Counted from the stretch's first letter, positions 8,030-17,159 are shown. The stretch is DNA of 42,919 bases from Caulobacteraceae bacterium (GCA_019748095.1 JAIEQA010000097.1:1-42919), one strand, 5' to 3'. The notes: generated from the letters alone by a model not told the origin. Made by a program: numbers and translations.

Positions 8030-9835
8030 ATGTCACGCTATCTTCGCGGTGCAGCCTTGGCTGCGCTGACCCTGGCCGCATCGGCGGCGCTCGCCACCAC
8101 GGCCTCGGCCCAGTCCTACGGCCGGCTGGTCGTGTTCGGCGACAGCCTGAGCGACAACGGCAACCTGTATCTGGCCAGCGGCCGTACCCAGCCACCGTCG
8201 CCCCCCTATTTCCAGGGACGGTTCTCCAACGGACCGGCCTTCACCGAGTTGCTGGGCTTCACGGCCGCCAACTTCAACGGACCGGTGACCGGCAGCATCA
8301 ACTATGCCTATGGCGGGTCACGCACGGACAATGTGGTCGCCTTCCCGCCGGGTATGCGCCAGCAGTTGACGACCTATACGTCGGCCGGTGGAGTGTTCGG
8401 CAGCCGGGATCTGGTGAGCGTGCTGGGCGGGGCCAACAATATTTTCCAGGCTCTGCCCACCGCCGGGGTCAGCGCCAATCCGACCGGCGCGATCACGCCT
8501 GTGTTGAATGCTGCGGTCGCCGATATGGCATTTATCGTCGATAACATCGCCTCTCGCGGTGCGGGCACGGTGCTGGTGACCAATCTGCCGCGCCTCGGCA
8601 TCACGCCGCAGTTCCGGACATCGCCGGTTTCGCCCTTGGCCGATTTTGCGGGTTCGACCTTCAACAGTGGTCTGCAAACGGCGCTGCTGGCCACGGCTGC
8701 CGCACGTCCGGGGACGAACATCATCCTGTTCGACGTCGCCAAGATCAGCAATGTTCTGGCTGGAGATCCGGGTCGCTTCGGTCTGAGCAATGTGACCGAG
8801 CCGTGCTTCACCGGGGTCTCGGTCTGCTCCAATCCGGACAGCTATCTTTACTTTGACGGGGTGCATCCCACGGCGGCAGGGCACAGGCTGTTTGCGGCCC
8901 TCGCCAACGACTACCTCTATTATGGCGACCGCGGAGCCGGCTCGACCCTGCAGGGTGAGACCGCCTATCGCCACCGGGAGGACGCGCTGGACGCCTCCAG
9001 CGCCCGCCTTTCCGGCCGCGAAACCTGGACGGCGGGGACTTCCATTTCGGTCGAGGGTTTGTACGACAGCAGCGAAACAGATGCGCGCGGCCCGGTCGCC
9101 TCGGCCCAGTCGGACGGCTACGGAGCCCGGATGATGCTGGAGTCGGGCACTGAGACGATGCGGTTCGGCCTGGCCGGCAGCTATCGCAACGCCGAGGTTG
9201 AGGCCGGCCCACTGGGCTTCGAGCTCCAGACCCTGGCCGTGGACGTCTATGGTGGCTGGCGCTCCGACAGCCTTTTTCTGAACGTGGCGGCGGGTGCGGC
9301 CAGCGACGACTACAACGACATCGACCGGATCAGCGGCCTTGCTCCGCTTGTCCAGACGGGCAGTACGCGTGGCTTCAGCGCCGGTGCGCGGGCGCAGGGC
9401 GGGCTGTGGTTCGACATGGGCGGCATCGCCCTGTCTCCCCGGGTGGCCGTGACCTGGGCCAGTTCGGATGTCGACGGCTATGTCGAACAGGGTGCGGCGG
9501 CCTCGTATGAGTATCGGGATCGTTCGGTGACGGGCGTGACCGGTGAGGTCGCGCTGCGGGCCGAGGGCGAGATGGGCGGCTTCGGCGTGTTCGTCGAGGG
9601 CGGTTATCGCGAGAGCCTCGACGACAGTTCCGACGCCGTCCGCGTGGGGATCCAGGGCAATCCGGCCCGGGTTCTGTCGCGGGCCTTCGACGATCCCTTC
9701 GGCGGTTCGGTTCTGGCTTCGGCAGGCATCCGGGGCGACCTGGGTCCGATCGAGGTGGAAATCGGCTATCGCGGTCGCTTCGGTGATCATGCCGACAGCC
9801 ATCTGGGCGGTGTGACGCTGACCCTTCCGCTTTAA
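8030..9835 (+). CDS. GDSL-family autotransporter esterase/lipase
   Basis: Secreted or surface-displayed ester hydrolase. The 601 residues comprise a signal peptide (about 1-27, ending ASA), a GDSL/SGNH catalytic domain (about 30-300) and a type V autotransporter beta-barrel (about 320-601). The nucleophile S39 lies in FGDSLSDNGN, block III in GGANN, and D276 and H279 in FDGVHPT. This is the EstA/EstP layout. The last residue is Leu rather than the usual Phe/Trp for barrel assembly. The start has a strong GGGAGG ribosome site. It stands alone and is followed by two tandem hairpins. Substrate cannot be read from the sequence. Confidence 0.92.
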   Translation: MSRYLRGAALAALTLAASAALATTASAQSYGRLVVFGDSLSDNGNLYLASGRTQPPSPPYFQGRFSNGPAFTELLGFTAANFNGPVTGSINYAYGGSRTDNVVAFPPGMRQQLTTYTSAGGVFGSRDLVSVLGGANNIFQALPTAGVSANPTGAITPVLNAAVADMAFIVDNIASRGAGTVLVTNLPRLGITPQFRTSPVSPLADFAGSTFNSGLQTALLATAAARPGTNIILFDVAKISNVLAGDPGRFGLSNVTEPCFTGVSVCSNPDSYLYFDGVHPTAAGHRLFAALANDYLYYGDRGAGSTLQGETAYRHREDALDASSARLSGRETWTAGTSISVEGLYDSSETDARGPVASAQSDGYGARMMLESGTETMRFGLAGSYRNAEVEAGPLGFELQTLAVDVYGGWRSDSLFLNVAAGAASDDYNDIDRISGLAPLVQTGSTRGFSAGARAQGGLWFDMGGIALSPRVAVTWASSDVDGYVEQGAAASYEYRDRSVTGVTGEVALRAEGEMGGFGVFVEGGYRESLDDSSDAVRVGIQGNPARVLSRAFDDPFGGSVLASAGIRGDLGPIEVEIGYRGRFGDHADSHLGGVTLTLPL

Positions 9836-9856
9836 GGTCACGCCAGACGCAAGCGC

Positions 9857-9892
9857 AGCGCGCCGGTCCCCGGACCGGCGCGCTTTCGTTTG
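9857..9892 (+). terminator. Intrinsic terminator after the GDSL autotransporter gene
   Basis: Perfect 13-base arms (AGCGCGCCGGTCC and its complement) around a two-base centre at 9857-9884, followed by TTCGTTT. It begins 21 bases after the stop codon. Confidence 0.85.
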
Positions 9893-9900
9893 CCGGTTCC

Positions 9901-9927
9901 CCGCCTGCGACATCCTTTCGCAGGCGG
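9901..9927. repeat. Second hairpin in the 9.9-kb spacer
   Basis: Perfect 10-base arms CCGCCTGCGA / TCGCAGGCGG with a 7-base loop, 16 bases after the first terminator stem. It has no T-run, so it may be a backup terminator or a structured element ahead of the M23 gene. Nothing else is seen in this spacer. Confidence 0.6.
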
Positions 9928-10044
9928 TGCCCCAAAGTCGCCCCATCGAACCGTAGAAGGGCGCCTCGCCCCGAGGTGCGCTGCCGGTCAGCGATCCGCA
10001 CACCGGGCCTCCCAGGCTCGAACGAGCGCTCCGCCGACGGATGC

Positions 10045-10665
10045 ATGTCCCTTTCCCTGCCCTCCCTTCGATCGCTTTTGACCCAGTCGGGCCAGACCCT
10101 CGTCCTTGCCGGAGTCGCGGTCGGGGCCATGGCGATGGCCCCCGCAATGTCCGGGTCCGACCGCGGAAGGCTGGAAATGCCCGAGTCGCCGCCGGTGACG
10201 GCCGTGGCCGAGCCGGCCGGACCGATGACACGACCGCTCGTGTTTCAGGAGCCGGTTCACGGCTTTGCCATCAACTCCCGCTTCGGCATGCGCCGGCTGG
10301 GCGGCGAGCGGGGCGCGCGGATGCACAAGGGCGTGGACATCGCGGCACCACAGGGCACGGCGGTCTACGCGGCGGCTGAGGGCCAGATCGTCCGGATCGG
10401 CCGACAGCCGGACGGCTACGGCAACTTCGTCGAGATGCGCCACCCGAACGGCATGACCACCCTTTACGCCCATCTCAGTCGCATCGACGTCGCCTCGGGC
10501 GACCGACTGGCGGGTGGCCAGAGGGTCGGCCTGGTCGGATCCACAGGCTATTCCACCGGCCCACATCTGCATTTCGAGGTTCGTCGCGGCGGGACCCAGG
10601 TGAACCCGGCCCGGGTTGTCGGCGAGACCTTCCAGGTCGAGGTCGGCGGGCCGACTGCCGGTTGA
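10045..10665 (+). CDS. M23-family (LytM-type) metallopeptidase
   Basis: Periplasmic peptidoglycan endopeptidase or a regulator of such enzymes. The 206-residue product has an N-terminal hydrophobic segment (about 18-36; signal peptide or anchor), a linker, and an M23 domain (about 75-200). Zinc ligands H94 and D98 (HKGVD) and H176 (HLHFEV) plus the active-site H143 are all present, so it should be catalytically competent rather than an EnvC-type dead domain. The frame is open upstream to 9976, but the ATG at 10045 puts the hydrophobic segment in the right place; the ribosome site is weak. No coiled coil or LysM domain is visible. Confidence 0.85.
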   Translation: MSLSLPSLRSLLTQSGQTLVLAGVAVGAMAMAPAMSGSDRGRLEMPESPPVTAVAEPAGPMTRPLVFQEPVHGFAINSRFGMRRLGGERGARMHKGVDIAAPQGTAVYAAAEGQIVRIGRQPDGYGNFVEMRHPNGMTTLYAHLSRIDVASGDRLAGGQRVGLVGSTGYSTGPHLHFEVRRGGTQVNPARVVGETFQVEVGGPTAG

Positions 10666-10745
10666 GCCGGCTCCCCTCCTGAACGGGCTTCCCCTGTAAA
10701 GCCTCCTTTGCTAACCCTTGGGTGTAGAGGAACCGGGGGGCGACC

Positions 10746-11711
10746 ATGGCGGCTTTGACGCTGGACGGCGTGAGCAAACGCTACGGCGACTTTCAGGCCG
10801 TGAGCGACCTGAGTTTTCAGGTGGAGAAGGGGGCCATCTGCGGCTTCCTCGGCCCCAATGGCGCGGGCAAGACCTCCAGCATCCGGATGATCCTTGGCCT
10901 TCAGCCCGCTACTAGCGGGCGGATCGAGATCCTGGGGGCCTCGGACGGGCGCAAGGTGCGTGACCGCATCGGCTTCCTTCCCGAAGAGCGGGGGCTCTAC
11001 AAGAAGATGACGCCTGTCGACGCCATCGCCTTCTTTGGTTCGCTGAAAGGCCTGCCGACCGGTGAAGGCAAGCGCCGCGCCCGCGAGATGCTGGAGGCCC
11101 AGGGCCTCGGCGCGTCGCGCAACAAGCAGATGAAGGAGCTGTCCAAGGGGATGGCCCAGAAGGTCCAACTGATCGCCTCGGTCGTGCATCGCCCTGAATT
11201 TGTGATCCTCGACGAGCCGTTCAGCGGTCTGGATCCGGTCAACCAGCAGGGCCTCGAGACCGTAATCCGCGATCTGGCGGCGAACGGGGCGACCGTTCTG
11301 TTCTCGACCCATGTCATGCAACATGCCGAGCGCCTGTGCGATCAGGTCGTGCTGATGGCGCGCGGACGCAAGGCGTTCGACGGCACCGTGGCCGAGGCGC
11401 GGGCGACGTCGCGGCGATTTCTGGAGCTGGAGGGGGAGATCACAGCCGAGGCGGTGGCCGGTCTTCCGGGCGTGACCAGTGTGGAAGTCGTGTCCGAGCG
11501 GGACGGGGTCCGGGTGCTGAAAGGCAGTCTGGCCAGTGGCGCGGGCGGCCAGGAGGCGCTGAAGACAGCCTTTCTGAGCGGTCTGGACGTCCGCCGGTTC
11601 GAACTGAAGGAGCCGACGTTGCATGACGCCTTCATCACCCTGACCGGTGACGATCCGGATCAGGATCAGAGCGTTGCCCGGTCCGCCCTGTCTTCGGAGA
11701 TCGCCCGATGA
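10746..11711 (+). CDS. ABC transporter ATP-binding protein (NatA-like)
   Basis: ATPase subunit of an ABC-2 type exporter. In 321 residues: Walker A GPNGAGKT at 36-43, signature LSKGM at 132-136, Walker B VILDEP at about 153-158, then a C-terminal region of about 90 residues typical of the NatA/YhaQ group. The ribosome site GGGGGG lies close before the ATG. The stop overlaps the start of the permease gene (ATGA), so the two are translationally coupled. NatA of Bacillus works in sodium export; the cargo here is not certain. Confidence 0.9.
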   Translation: MAALTLDGVSKRYGDFQAVSDLSFQVEKGAICGFLGPNGAGKTSSIRMILGLQPATSGRIEILGASDGRKVRDRIGFLPEERGLYKKMTPVDAIAFFGSLKGLPTGEGKRRAREMLEAQGLGASRNKQMKELSKGMAQKVQLIASVVHRPEFVILDEPFSGLDPVNQQGLETVIRDLAANGATVLFSTHVMQHAERLCDQVVLMARGRKAFDGTVAEARATSRRFLELEGEITAEAVAGLPGVTSVEVVSERDGVRVLKGSLASGAGGQEALKTAFLSGLDVRRFELKEPTLHDAFITLTGDDPDQDQSVARSALSSEIAR

Positions 11712-13093
11712 ACCGCATCCTGCTGATCGCCCAACGCGAGTTTCTGGCCTATGCCCGCACGGTCGGGTTCTGGCTGTCCCTGCTGGCCTTCCCGCTGTTT
11801 GCCGTTCTGGGCGGAGCCCTGCCGCTGCTGATGCGGGGTGCCGATCCGGTCCGCGCGGTGGTCCTGATCGAGGAGGGACCTGAGGCGACCGGGCTTGCGG
11901 CTGCGGTTCGGGATGCGCTTAACGCCGATGTCGAGCGGCGTGAGATCCGCGCCCGGGAGGCGGCGGAAAAGGCGGCTGCCTCGACGGGAGCCCCTCCGGG
12001 ATCGGCGCAGAGCGCCCTTGCCTCCCTGAGCGCGCCGCGCATGCGTATCGTGTCCGCCCCGACCGATCTGGCTGCGAGCCAGCCGGGACCGGAGCAGGAC
12101 GCCCTGTTGCGCCGCTATCTGACCGACGAGACGCCCAAGGCCGAACGGCTGGATGCCGTGGTCTTTCTGACCCGCACCGAAGGCGTGCCCGGCGCGCGGG
12201 TCTGGGCTGCGCGGGCCACAGATGACACGGTCGAGGACTTCGTGCGCAGTGCCCTGCGCGACGCCAACCGTGACGCTGTCCTGCGTCAGGCCGGCATCGA
12301 CGCTGCCGTGGTGGAGCGCGCCGACGCTTTCCGTCCCGAGATCGGCGTCTTCTCGCCCCGCTCCGCGGGCGGTGGCGAGGTGTCGTTCAAGGACCGGCTG
12401 CCCGGCATCATCGGCCTGGCGTTCAGCTTTATCCTCTGGTCCCTGATCATCACCGGGGCCTCCATCCTGCTGAACAGTGTGATGGAAGAGAAGTCGAACA
12501 AGATTCTCGAGGTCCTGCTGTCCTCCGCCTCGGCGACAGAGATCCTGACCGGCAAGGTCCTGGGGGTCGCGATGCTGACCCTGTCGGTCCTGATCGTGTG
12601 GGGCGGCATCGGAGCGGCAGGACTGATAGCGGCGGCACCTTCGGTGGCCGCGGACGTCGGGTCAGTGCTGATGACGGACGGGCTGATCTTCTATTTCGCG
12701 GCCTATATCGTCGGCGGCTATCTGATGTACGCGGTGCTGTTCGCGGCGATCGGGGCCTTTTGCGAGACGCCGCGCGACGCCCAGACCTTGATGGGACCGA
12801 TCATGATGGTGCTGGTGATCCCCATTCTGGTGGTTCAGATGGCGCTGGTGAACCCCGATGCGCCGGTCGTGCGCATCATGTCCTGGATCCCCTTCTTCAC
12901 GCCCTTCCTGATGAGCGCCCGGGCACCGTCGGGACCCCCGATGGTCGAGATCGCAGGCACGATGGCGGGCATGTTCGCCGTCGCCCTGCTGATGGTGTGG
13001 CTGGCCGGGCGGGCGTTCCGCGCCGGGGCGTTGTCCGACGTCAAGCTGAGCTGGAAGAGCTTCGCCGCAGCGATCGGAGGCGGGGGCCGGTAG
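11708..13093 (+). CDS. ABC-2 type permease (NatB-like)
   Basis: Membrane subunit paired with the upstream ATPase. The 461-residue product has one N-terminal transmembrane helix (about 15-40), a large extracytoplasmic domain (about 45-225) rich in Ala and charged residues, then about five helices in the C-terminal half, including the conserved VMEEKSNKILEVLLSS segment that marks ABC2_membrane_3 permeases. It ends two bases before the convergent peptidase gene. Family knowledge suggests export of sodium or a drug-like compound. Confidence 0.9.
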   Translation: MNRILLIAQREFLAYARTVGFWLSLLAFPLFAVLGGALPLLMRGADPVRAVVLIEEGPEATGLAAAVRDALNADVERREIRAREAAEKAAASTGAPPGSAQSALASLSAPRMRIVSAPTDLAASQPGPEQDALLRRYLTDETPKAERLDAVVFLTRTEGVPGARVWAARATDDTVEDFVRSALRDANRDAVLRQAGIDAAVVERADAFRPEIGVFSPRSAGGGEVSFKDRLPGIIGLAFSFILWSLIITGASILLNSVMEEKSNKILEVLLSSASATEILTGKVLGVAMLTLSVLIVWGGIGAAGLIAAAPSVAADVGSVLMTDGLIFYFAAYIVGGYLMYAVLFAAIGAFCETPRDAQTLMGPIMMVLVIPILVVQMALVNPDAPVVRIMSWIPFFTPFLMSARAPSGPPMVEIAGTMAGMFAVALLMVWLAGRAFRAGALSDVKLSWKSFAAAIGGGGR

Positions 13094-13095
13094 CC

Positions 13096-14532
13096 TCAGT
13101 CCGTCAGGACGATCCGCCCGGCCTCCATCCGGAAGGCGACCCCGGTCCGCCCGAACAGACGCGCGATCTCGCTGGCCGGGTTGTCCGAGCCCATGTCCAG
13201 CATCCGCTCGATGCCGATCCGGAGAGAAGGATCCCGCGCCTCCCGGGTCAGGGCTTCCAGCCATTCCTCACGGGTCAGGATACCGTCGTCGCCGTTGCGG
13301 CGCTGCAGGTCAGTGAGCACATCGAAGAAGTCCCCGCCGGTCCGTTCACGCCGCGCGCCCTCGAGAGCGAGGCTCCAGACCGCGCCGCAGGCATAGTAGG
13401 CCCGGTGCTCACCCCGCTCGCCCGCGCTGGCAATGGGCCGGCCCCGGGCGAGGGACACGCACTCGTCCACCTCACGCTGCAACTCCGCGCGGGCATCGAA
13501 GGATGGATCGATCGCCGCTGTCGCCCGGACCGCCATCAGATCCGCCCCACCCTCGGTGATCCAGGCGTCGCGGGCGAATTGGTACTCCAGCCCTTTCGAG
13601 CCCAGCCAGAAATGCGCGCTTTCATGCCCAATGAACCAGCGTGCCCGCGCGAGGGCGGCCGGGTCGGGATTCAGCACCCCGTCGCCCTCGAAAGTCATGG
13701 AGATCAGCCCCGGCAGGACGCTGCCGCCCATGCTCGACAGGCTCTGCGTTGGTCCGGTCCAACTGACCATCAGGATCGGCGTCGGACCCCGCTGTGGCCC
13801 CAGCCTCGAAGTGTAGTAGTCCATGACCAGTGGTGTGAATTCGCCCAGCTGATTGCCCAGCCAGGTTGGCAGGCCCGGGTCGATCACCGTGGTGACTCCC
13901 GTGCCTTCGCGTGTCCTCGTCTCGCCGAACAGCACATAGGTATCGGCGTCGATCGCCGTGACCTCGGTCAGTCGTTCGCCCTTGAACAGAACCGGGCCCG
14001 CGCGGTCACGCCAGGTCACCCCGGCCGGCCCGCCGGGCAGCGAGATTCCGTTCAGGTCCAGCGGCAGAGACCGCGCCTGCTGGATCGAGGCCAGCGGCGA
14101 CAGATCGAACTGCCCGGAATACAGGGCCACCGTCCCGTCGGTGAACATCAGCGCCGGATCATAGTCGGCCTCCAGATCGCCCGCCCGCGGCGTCATCCGG
14201 ATGCGTATCCGACGCGGCACAGGCGAGCCGTCCGTCGTTCTCAGCACATCGTAACGGCCCTGCCGGTCGAGGATCACGCCGGGGGTCTCGACCGACCACC
14301 ACGCGGGCCGCCAGGGTGTCCGCTCCACGCGCAGCAGGGCCGAGCGTCGGAAGAACCACACCGGCGCGTCCTCGTTGAGCGTGAAGTCTGCGGTCCAACG
14401 GTCGCGGTCCCGTTCCACGACGACTGCGACGGGCGCGACAATCGGGGCCGCCTGTGTCAGCCTCGCGGGGGCGGCGGCCGCGCAGCCGGCCAGCAGCAGC
14501 GACAGGGTGAAGGCGGTCAGGGCGGCGCGCAT
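13096..14532 (-). CDS. Lipoprotein M1-like zinc metallopeptidase
   Basis: Probable envelope-anchored aminopeptidase-like enzyme. Starting from the ATG at 14532 the product has 478 residues. It opens with a lipoprotein signal ending LAGC (C17). An N-terminal beta-rich region precedes a gluzincin core: H303-E304-S-A-H307, then WITEGGAD with E327. This resembles the M1 family, but 19 residues separate the second His and the Glu where M1 normally has 18. The start at 14532 is chosen because GGAG lies six bases upstream; the alternative ATG at 14538 directly abuts that GGAG. Convergent with the NatB-like gene. Confidence 0.75.
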   Translation of the reverse strand: MRAALTAFTLSLLLAGCAAAAPARLTQAAPIVAPVAVVVERDRDRWTADFTLNEDAPVWFFRRSALLRVERTPWRPAWWSVETPGVILDRQGRYDVLRTTDGSPVPRRIRIRMTPRAGDLEADYDPALMFTDGTVALYSGQFDLSPLASIQQARSLPLDLNGISLPGGPAGVTWRDRAGPVLFKGERLTEVTAIDADTYVLFGETRTREGTGVTTVIDPGLPTWLGNQLGEFTPLVMDYYTSRLGPQRGPTPILMVSWTGPTQSLSSMGGSVLPGLISMTFEGDGVLNPDPAALARARWFIGHESAHFWLGSKGLEYQFARDAWITEGGADLMAVRATAAIDPSFDARAELQREVDECVSLARGRPIASAGERGEHRAYYACGAVWSLALEGARRERTGGDFFDVLTDLQRRNGDDGILTREEWLEALTREARDPSLRIGIERMLDMGSDNPASEIARLFGRTGVAFRMEAGRIVLTD

Positions 14533-14614
14533 CGTCATCTCCGGTCTGACGGCCTGTTCGATAGCCGTTCAACGTCCGGCGATCATCTAAAGGATCGCTC
14601 ATGAACGGCAGCCG

Positions 14615-15601
14615 TCAGGGCGTCGCGTCCAGAGCCCGCCGGGCCGCAGCCAGTTCCCCGACCATCACGGCTTTCAGCCGGGAAGGCGCGATGATCCTTA
14701 CCTGCTCGCCCCAGCTGAACAGATGCCAGGCCAGTTCGCGCATGCCGGAGGCGCGAAAGCGGACCACGACGCTGCCGTCAGGCTGATCCTCCAGTGTCTG
14801 GGTCGGGTGCCAGCGCCAGCCGCGCGCCTCGGCGGCTCCGGCCGGGGTGACGTGAAGGACCACATCCTCGATCTCGTCCTGATAGATGCCGAAGGACTGG
14901 CTGGCGAAGGCCGAGAGGTCGAAGTCTGGGGGAGGGGGCGCGAACCCCGGCTGGGCCTCGACCGCGCTCATCCGGTCGAGGCGGAAGGTCTGGATCCGGC
15001 CACTCTCCCGGTCCGCCGCCACCAGATAGTTGGCCCGTCCGAACATCACCCCACAGGGCGCGGCAATCCGTCGGCGGGCTTCGGCCCCTGGTCGGGAATA
15101 GGTGAAGCCCAGCGGGGCCTGGGCCAGGACGGCCCCGCGGATGGTCGCCAGCATCGCCTCATCGGCACTGGGTCTCGGGCCGGCCTGCACGGCAATGGTC
15201 TCGGCCCGGACGAGGGCCTCGAGGTCCGGGGCCAGCCGGTTCAGCGTGGTCGAGCGCATGGCCGATTTCAGTTTGCGCTCAAGGCTCTCCAGCGCCGACG
15301 CCCGTCCGGCCTCGCCGGCCGCGCGCAGGGCCTGGGCGGCCTTGGTCAGTTCCACCAGCTCGGTCGTCGTGGGGGCCTGTTCGAAGGCGGACAGGCCGCC
15401 GCGAATGCGCCAGCGCTTGTACGGCGGGTCCGAGACTTCTTCCGCGGCGGGAAACAGCTGCAGCACGGCGTCGCGCATGCGTTCAACCGTCCGCCGGCCT
15501 ATGCCGAGCTCCCGGGCCATGTCGTCCAGCGTCAGCCCCTCGGCCGAGGCCGCCATACGCCGCGCCAGTTCCATGACCAGAACCGTTTTGTCATGCCGCA
15601 T
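14615..15601 (-). CDS. WYL-domain transcriptional regulator (YafY type)
   Basis: DNA-binding regulator of 328 residues. An N-terminal helix-turn-helix (about 5-60, LTLDDMARELGIGRRTVERM) is followed by a helical linker and a WYL domain (about 155-240), then a WCX-like C-terminal extension (about 245-325). Such proteins bind small ligands or nucleic acids and are commonly autoregulatory. ATG start with GAGG upstream. It is divergent from a small gene at 15690, and a perfect palindrome begins 15 bases from its start codon, which is the expected place for its operator. Confidence 0.9.
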   Translation of the reverse strand: MRHDKTVLVMELARRMAASAEGLTLDDMARELGIGRRTVERMRDAVLQLFPAAEEVSDPPYKRWRIRGGLSAFEQAPTTTELVELTKAAQALRAAGEAGRASALESLERKLKSAMRSTTLNRLAPDLEALVRAETIAVQAGPRPSADEAMLATIRGAVLAQAPLGFTYSRPGAEARRRIAAPCGVMFGRANYLVAADRESGRIQTFRLDRMSAVEAQPGFAPPPPDFDLSAFASQSFGIYQDEIEDVVLHVTPAGAAEARGWRWHPTQTLEDQPDGSVVVRFRASGMRELAWHLFSWGEQVRIIAPSRLKAVMVGELAAARRALDATP

Positions 15602-15615
15602 GGGTGGGCCTCGCA

Positions 15616-15642
15616 GGGGTACGTCCGATTCTGACGTACCCC
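15616..15642. promoter_or_regulatory. Perfect palindrome, probable WYL-regulator operator
   Basis: Arms GGGGTACGTC and GACGTACCCC are exact complements across a 7-base spacer. The site lies in the 88-base gap between the divergent WYL regulator and the 76-residue protein gene, 15 bases from the regulator start and 48 from the other. No T-run follows on either side, so an operator is a better reading than a terminator. Confidence 0.75.
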
Positions 15643-15689
15643 CGTCCTACACCGGTCTCATCGGCAAGCCCACAGACCGGAGAGACACC

Positions 15690-15920
15690 ATGGCCCGCGC
15701 CTTCGCCCCCATCGCCCGCATCAATGCCAGCCGCTATCTGATCGTCCCGTGCGAGGCAGATGGTTGCGGCGACCTCGCCGTCATCTGGGACCGGCTGGAA
15801 GAACAGGTGATCGACGTGATCGACGCCCGCGCCAGCGCGCGCTACTCCGACGAGGACGCCCTGTGGGACGAGGCCCGCGCGGCAGATTCGGCCTTTGAAG
15901 ATCAGCGTATGGCGGCCTGA
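15690..15920 (+). CDS. Small acidic protein of unknown function (76 residues)
   Basis: No family recognised. The product starts MARAFAPIARINASRYLIVP, contains two cysteines close together (CEADGC, about 21-26), and has an acidic, helix-rich second half. No signal peptide or membrane segment. The ATG at 15690 has GGAGAG about eight bases upstream; the frame is open further upstream but that part overlaps the palindrome and the divergent gene. Its TGA abuts the stop of the DUF1801 gene on the other strand. Position suggests it is the target of the WYL regulator. Confidence 0.75.
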   Translation: MARAFAPIARINASRYLIVPCEADGCGDLAVIWDRLEEQVIDVIDARASARYSDEDALWDEARAADSAFEDQRMAA

Positions 15921-16340
15921 TCAGGCGGGATAGCGGGCCTTGAGCATCGCTATGGTCGACGCGGCCAATTCGCTCAGGACCTCCGGGTCGACGTCTGACA
16001 GCCGGTTCACATAAAGGCACCCCTTGCCCACCTTGTGCCTGCCCAGCCGCGCCAGAAGGTCGGCTTTCAGTCCTTCATCGGGCGCGAAGTAGAAGACCAG
16101 ATTTGCCATCCGCGGAGAGAAGCCTACCAGCGGAGCATCGCCCTCATGACCGCTGGCGTAGCGATAGTGATAGCGGCCGAAGCCGATGATCGACGGTCCC
16201 CACATCACGGCCGGCTCGCCCGAAATCCCTGACAGAAGCTCAACCGCAATCCGGGCGTCATCCCTGCGTCCGGGGTTTTCCACCGCTGAAATAAAGGCGT
16301 CGACCGATGCCGGGCCCGGTCGGGTCTTTGCGTCCGCCAT
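15921..16340 (-). CDS. DUF1801 domain protein
   Basis: A 139-residue cytoplasmic protein of the DUF1801/YdhG-like fold, recognised from GFGRYHYRYASGHEGD followed by the GFSPRMANLVFYF strand region and the late GKGCLYVNRLSDVD segment. Function is unknown for the family. It starts 18 bases after the alternative oxidase stop with GGAGACGG upstream, so it is almost certainly in the same transcript. Confidence 0.88.
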   Translation of the reverse strand: MADAKTRPGPASVDAFISAVENPGRRDDARIAVELLSGISGEPAVMWGPSIIGFGRYHYRYASGHEGDAPLVGFSPRMANLVFYFAPDEGLKADLLARLGRHKVGKGCLYVNRLSDVDPEVLSELAASTIAMLKARYPA

Positions 16341-16358
16341 GTTCCGTCTCCGTGGACC

Positions 16359-17084
16359 CTATGAGGCCCCCTTCAGTTCGGTGGCGTGGGGAGGGTAGGG
16401 AGCCGAAGGTATCATGCTGGCTGGCTGGTGGGCCAGTTCACTGGCGAAGCCGTGGTTGACGTCGCGGTGGTGGGCCTCGTCAGCCTGGACCACCAGCACA
16501 ACGTCGCGCAGCGTCGCGTCGGCCGGCAGCTTCCAGTAGTGGATGGCGATGGCCGGAGCAGGGATGTTGGGCGAGCGGCCCTCGTCGATTTCCTTCAGAT
16601 ACATGGCGTAGCTGATCACGGCCTCTTCCTCGAAATAGCCAACCACGCGGTGGGCCGTGCGGGCGGAGACGAGGTACAGGAGGAAGAAGCCGACATAGAA
16701 GACGGCCTGGGCCAGCTGGATCACCAGACGTTCGAAATAGGTCGGTTGGGCCACTTCGATGAAGGTCATCAGGTGCATTCGCTCATTCTCGGCCTCCTCC
16801 ATCAGGGTGCGGATCCAGCCGTCGTCGTCCTTCATCCGCCGCAGGCAGGTCAGGTGCTGGATGGTGGCCCCGACCATGCCCGGCACAGCCGCGACGGTTT
16901 CCAGCACGATGGCGCGGTGGCCATAGCGTTTGGCGAAAAAGGTGTCGGCGCAGAACCGCAGAAGCTTGGTGAAGCCGAGGGCGAAATGGTCGGAGAACCC
17001 TTTCGGCTGATGGTGGATGACCGGCTGGATGGCCTTTTCTTCCGCCACGGCCTGGTCGTCGGGTGCGAGGATCGAGTTGACCAT
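16359..17084 (-). CDS. aox: Alternative oxidase (ubiquinol oxidase, diiron)
   Basis: Membrane-associated, cyanide-insensitive terminal oxidase that passes electrons from ubiquinol to oxygen without pumping protons. In 241 residues the diiron ligands are intact: E62 in [11 protein letters not shown]101 and H104 in [10 protein letters not shown], the EEE at 152-154, and E203 and H206 in [11 protein letters not shown]. Two hydrophobic helices near 60-80 and 122-142 suit monotopic membrane binding. No N-terminal cysteine for plant-type regulation is seen. It lies between COQ9 (191 bases upstream) and DUF1801 (18 bases downstream), all on the minus strand. Confidence 0.96.
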   Translation of the reverse strand: MVNSILAPDDQAVAEEKAIQPVIHHQPKGFSDHFALGFTKLLRFCADTFFAKRYGHRAIVLETVAAVPGMVGATIQHLTCLRRMKDDDGWIRTLMEEAENERMHLMTFIEVAQPTYFERLVIQLAQAVFYVGFFLLYLVSARTAHRVVGYFEEEAVISYAMYLKEIDEGRSPNIPAPAIAIHYWKLPADATLRDVVLVVQADEAHHRDVNHGFASELAHQPASMIPSAPYPPHATELKGAS

Positions 17085-17159
17085 GGTTTGTATCCGGGGG
17101 CGGAGACTCGCGAGGCGAAAGCCGTGCCCAACCCTTGTGTCCGCTGAGAGTGCCGGGCG

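Noticed and set aside
8318..10231. Long open frame (over 600 codons) antisense to the GDSL autotransporter gene
   Set aside because: It mirrors a well-supported gene, has no ribosome site and no recognisable domain; long antisense frames are expected at this GC content.
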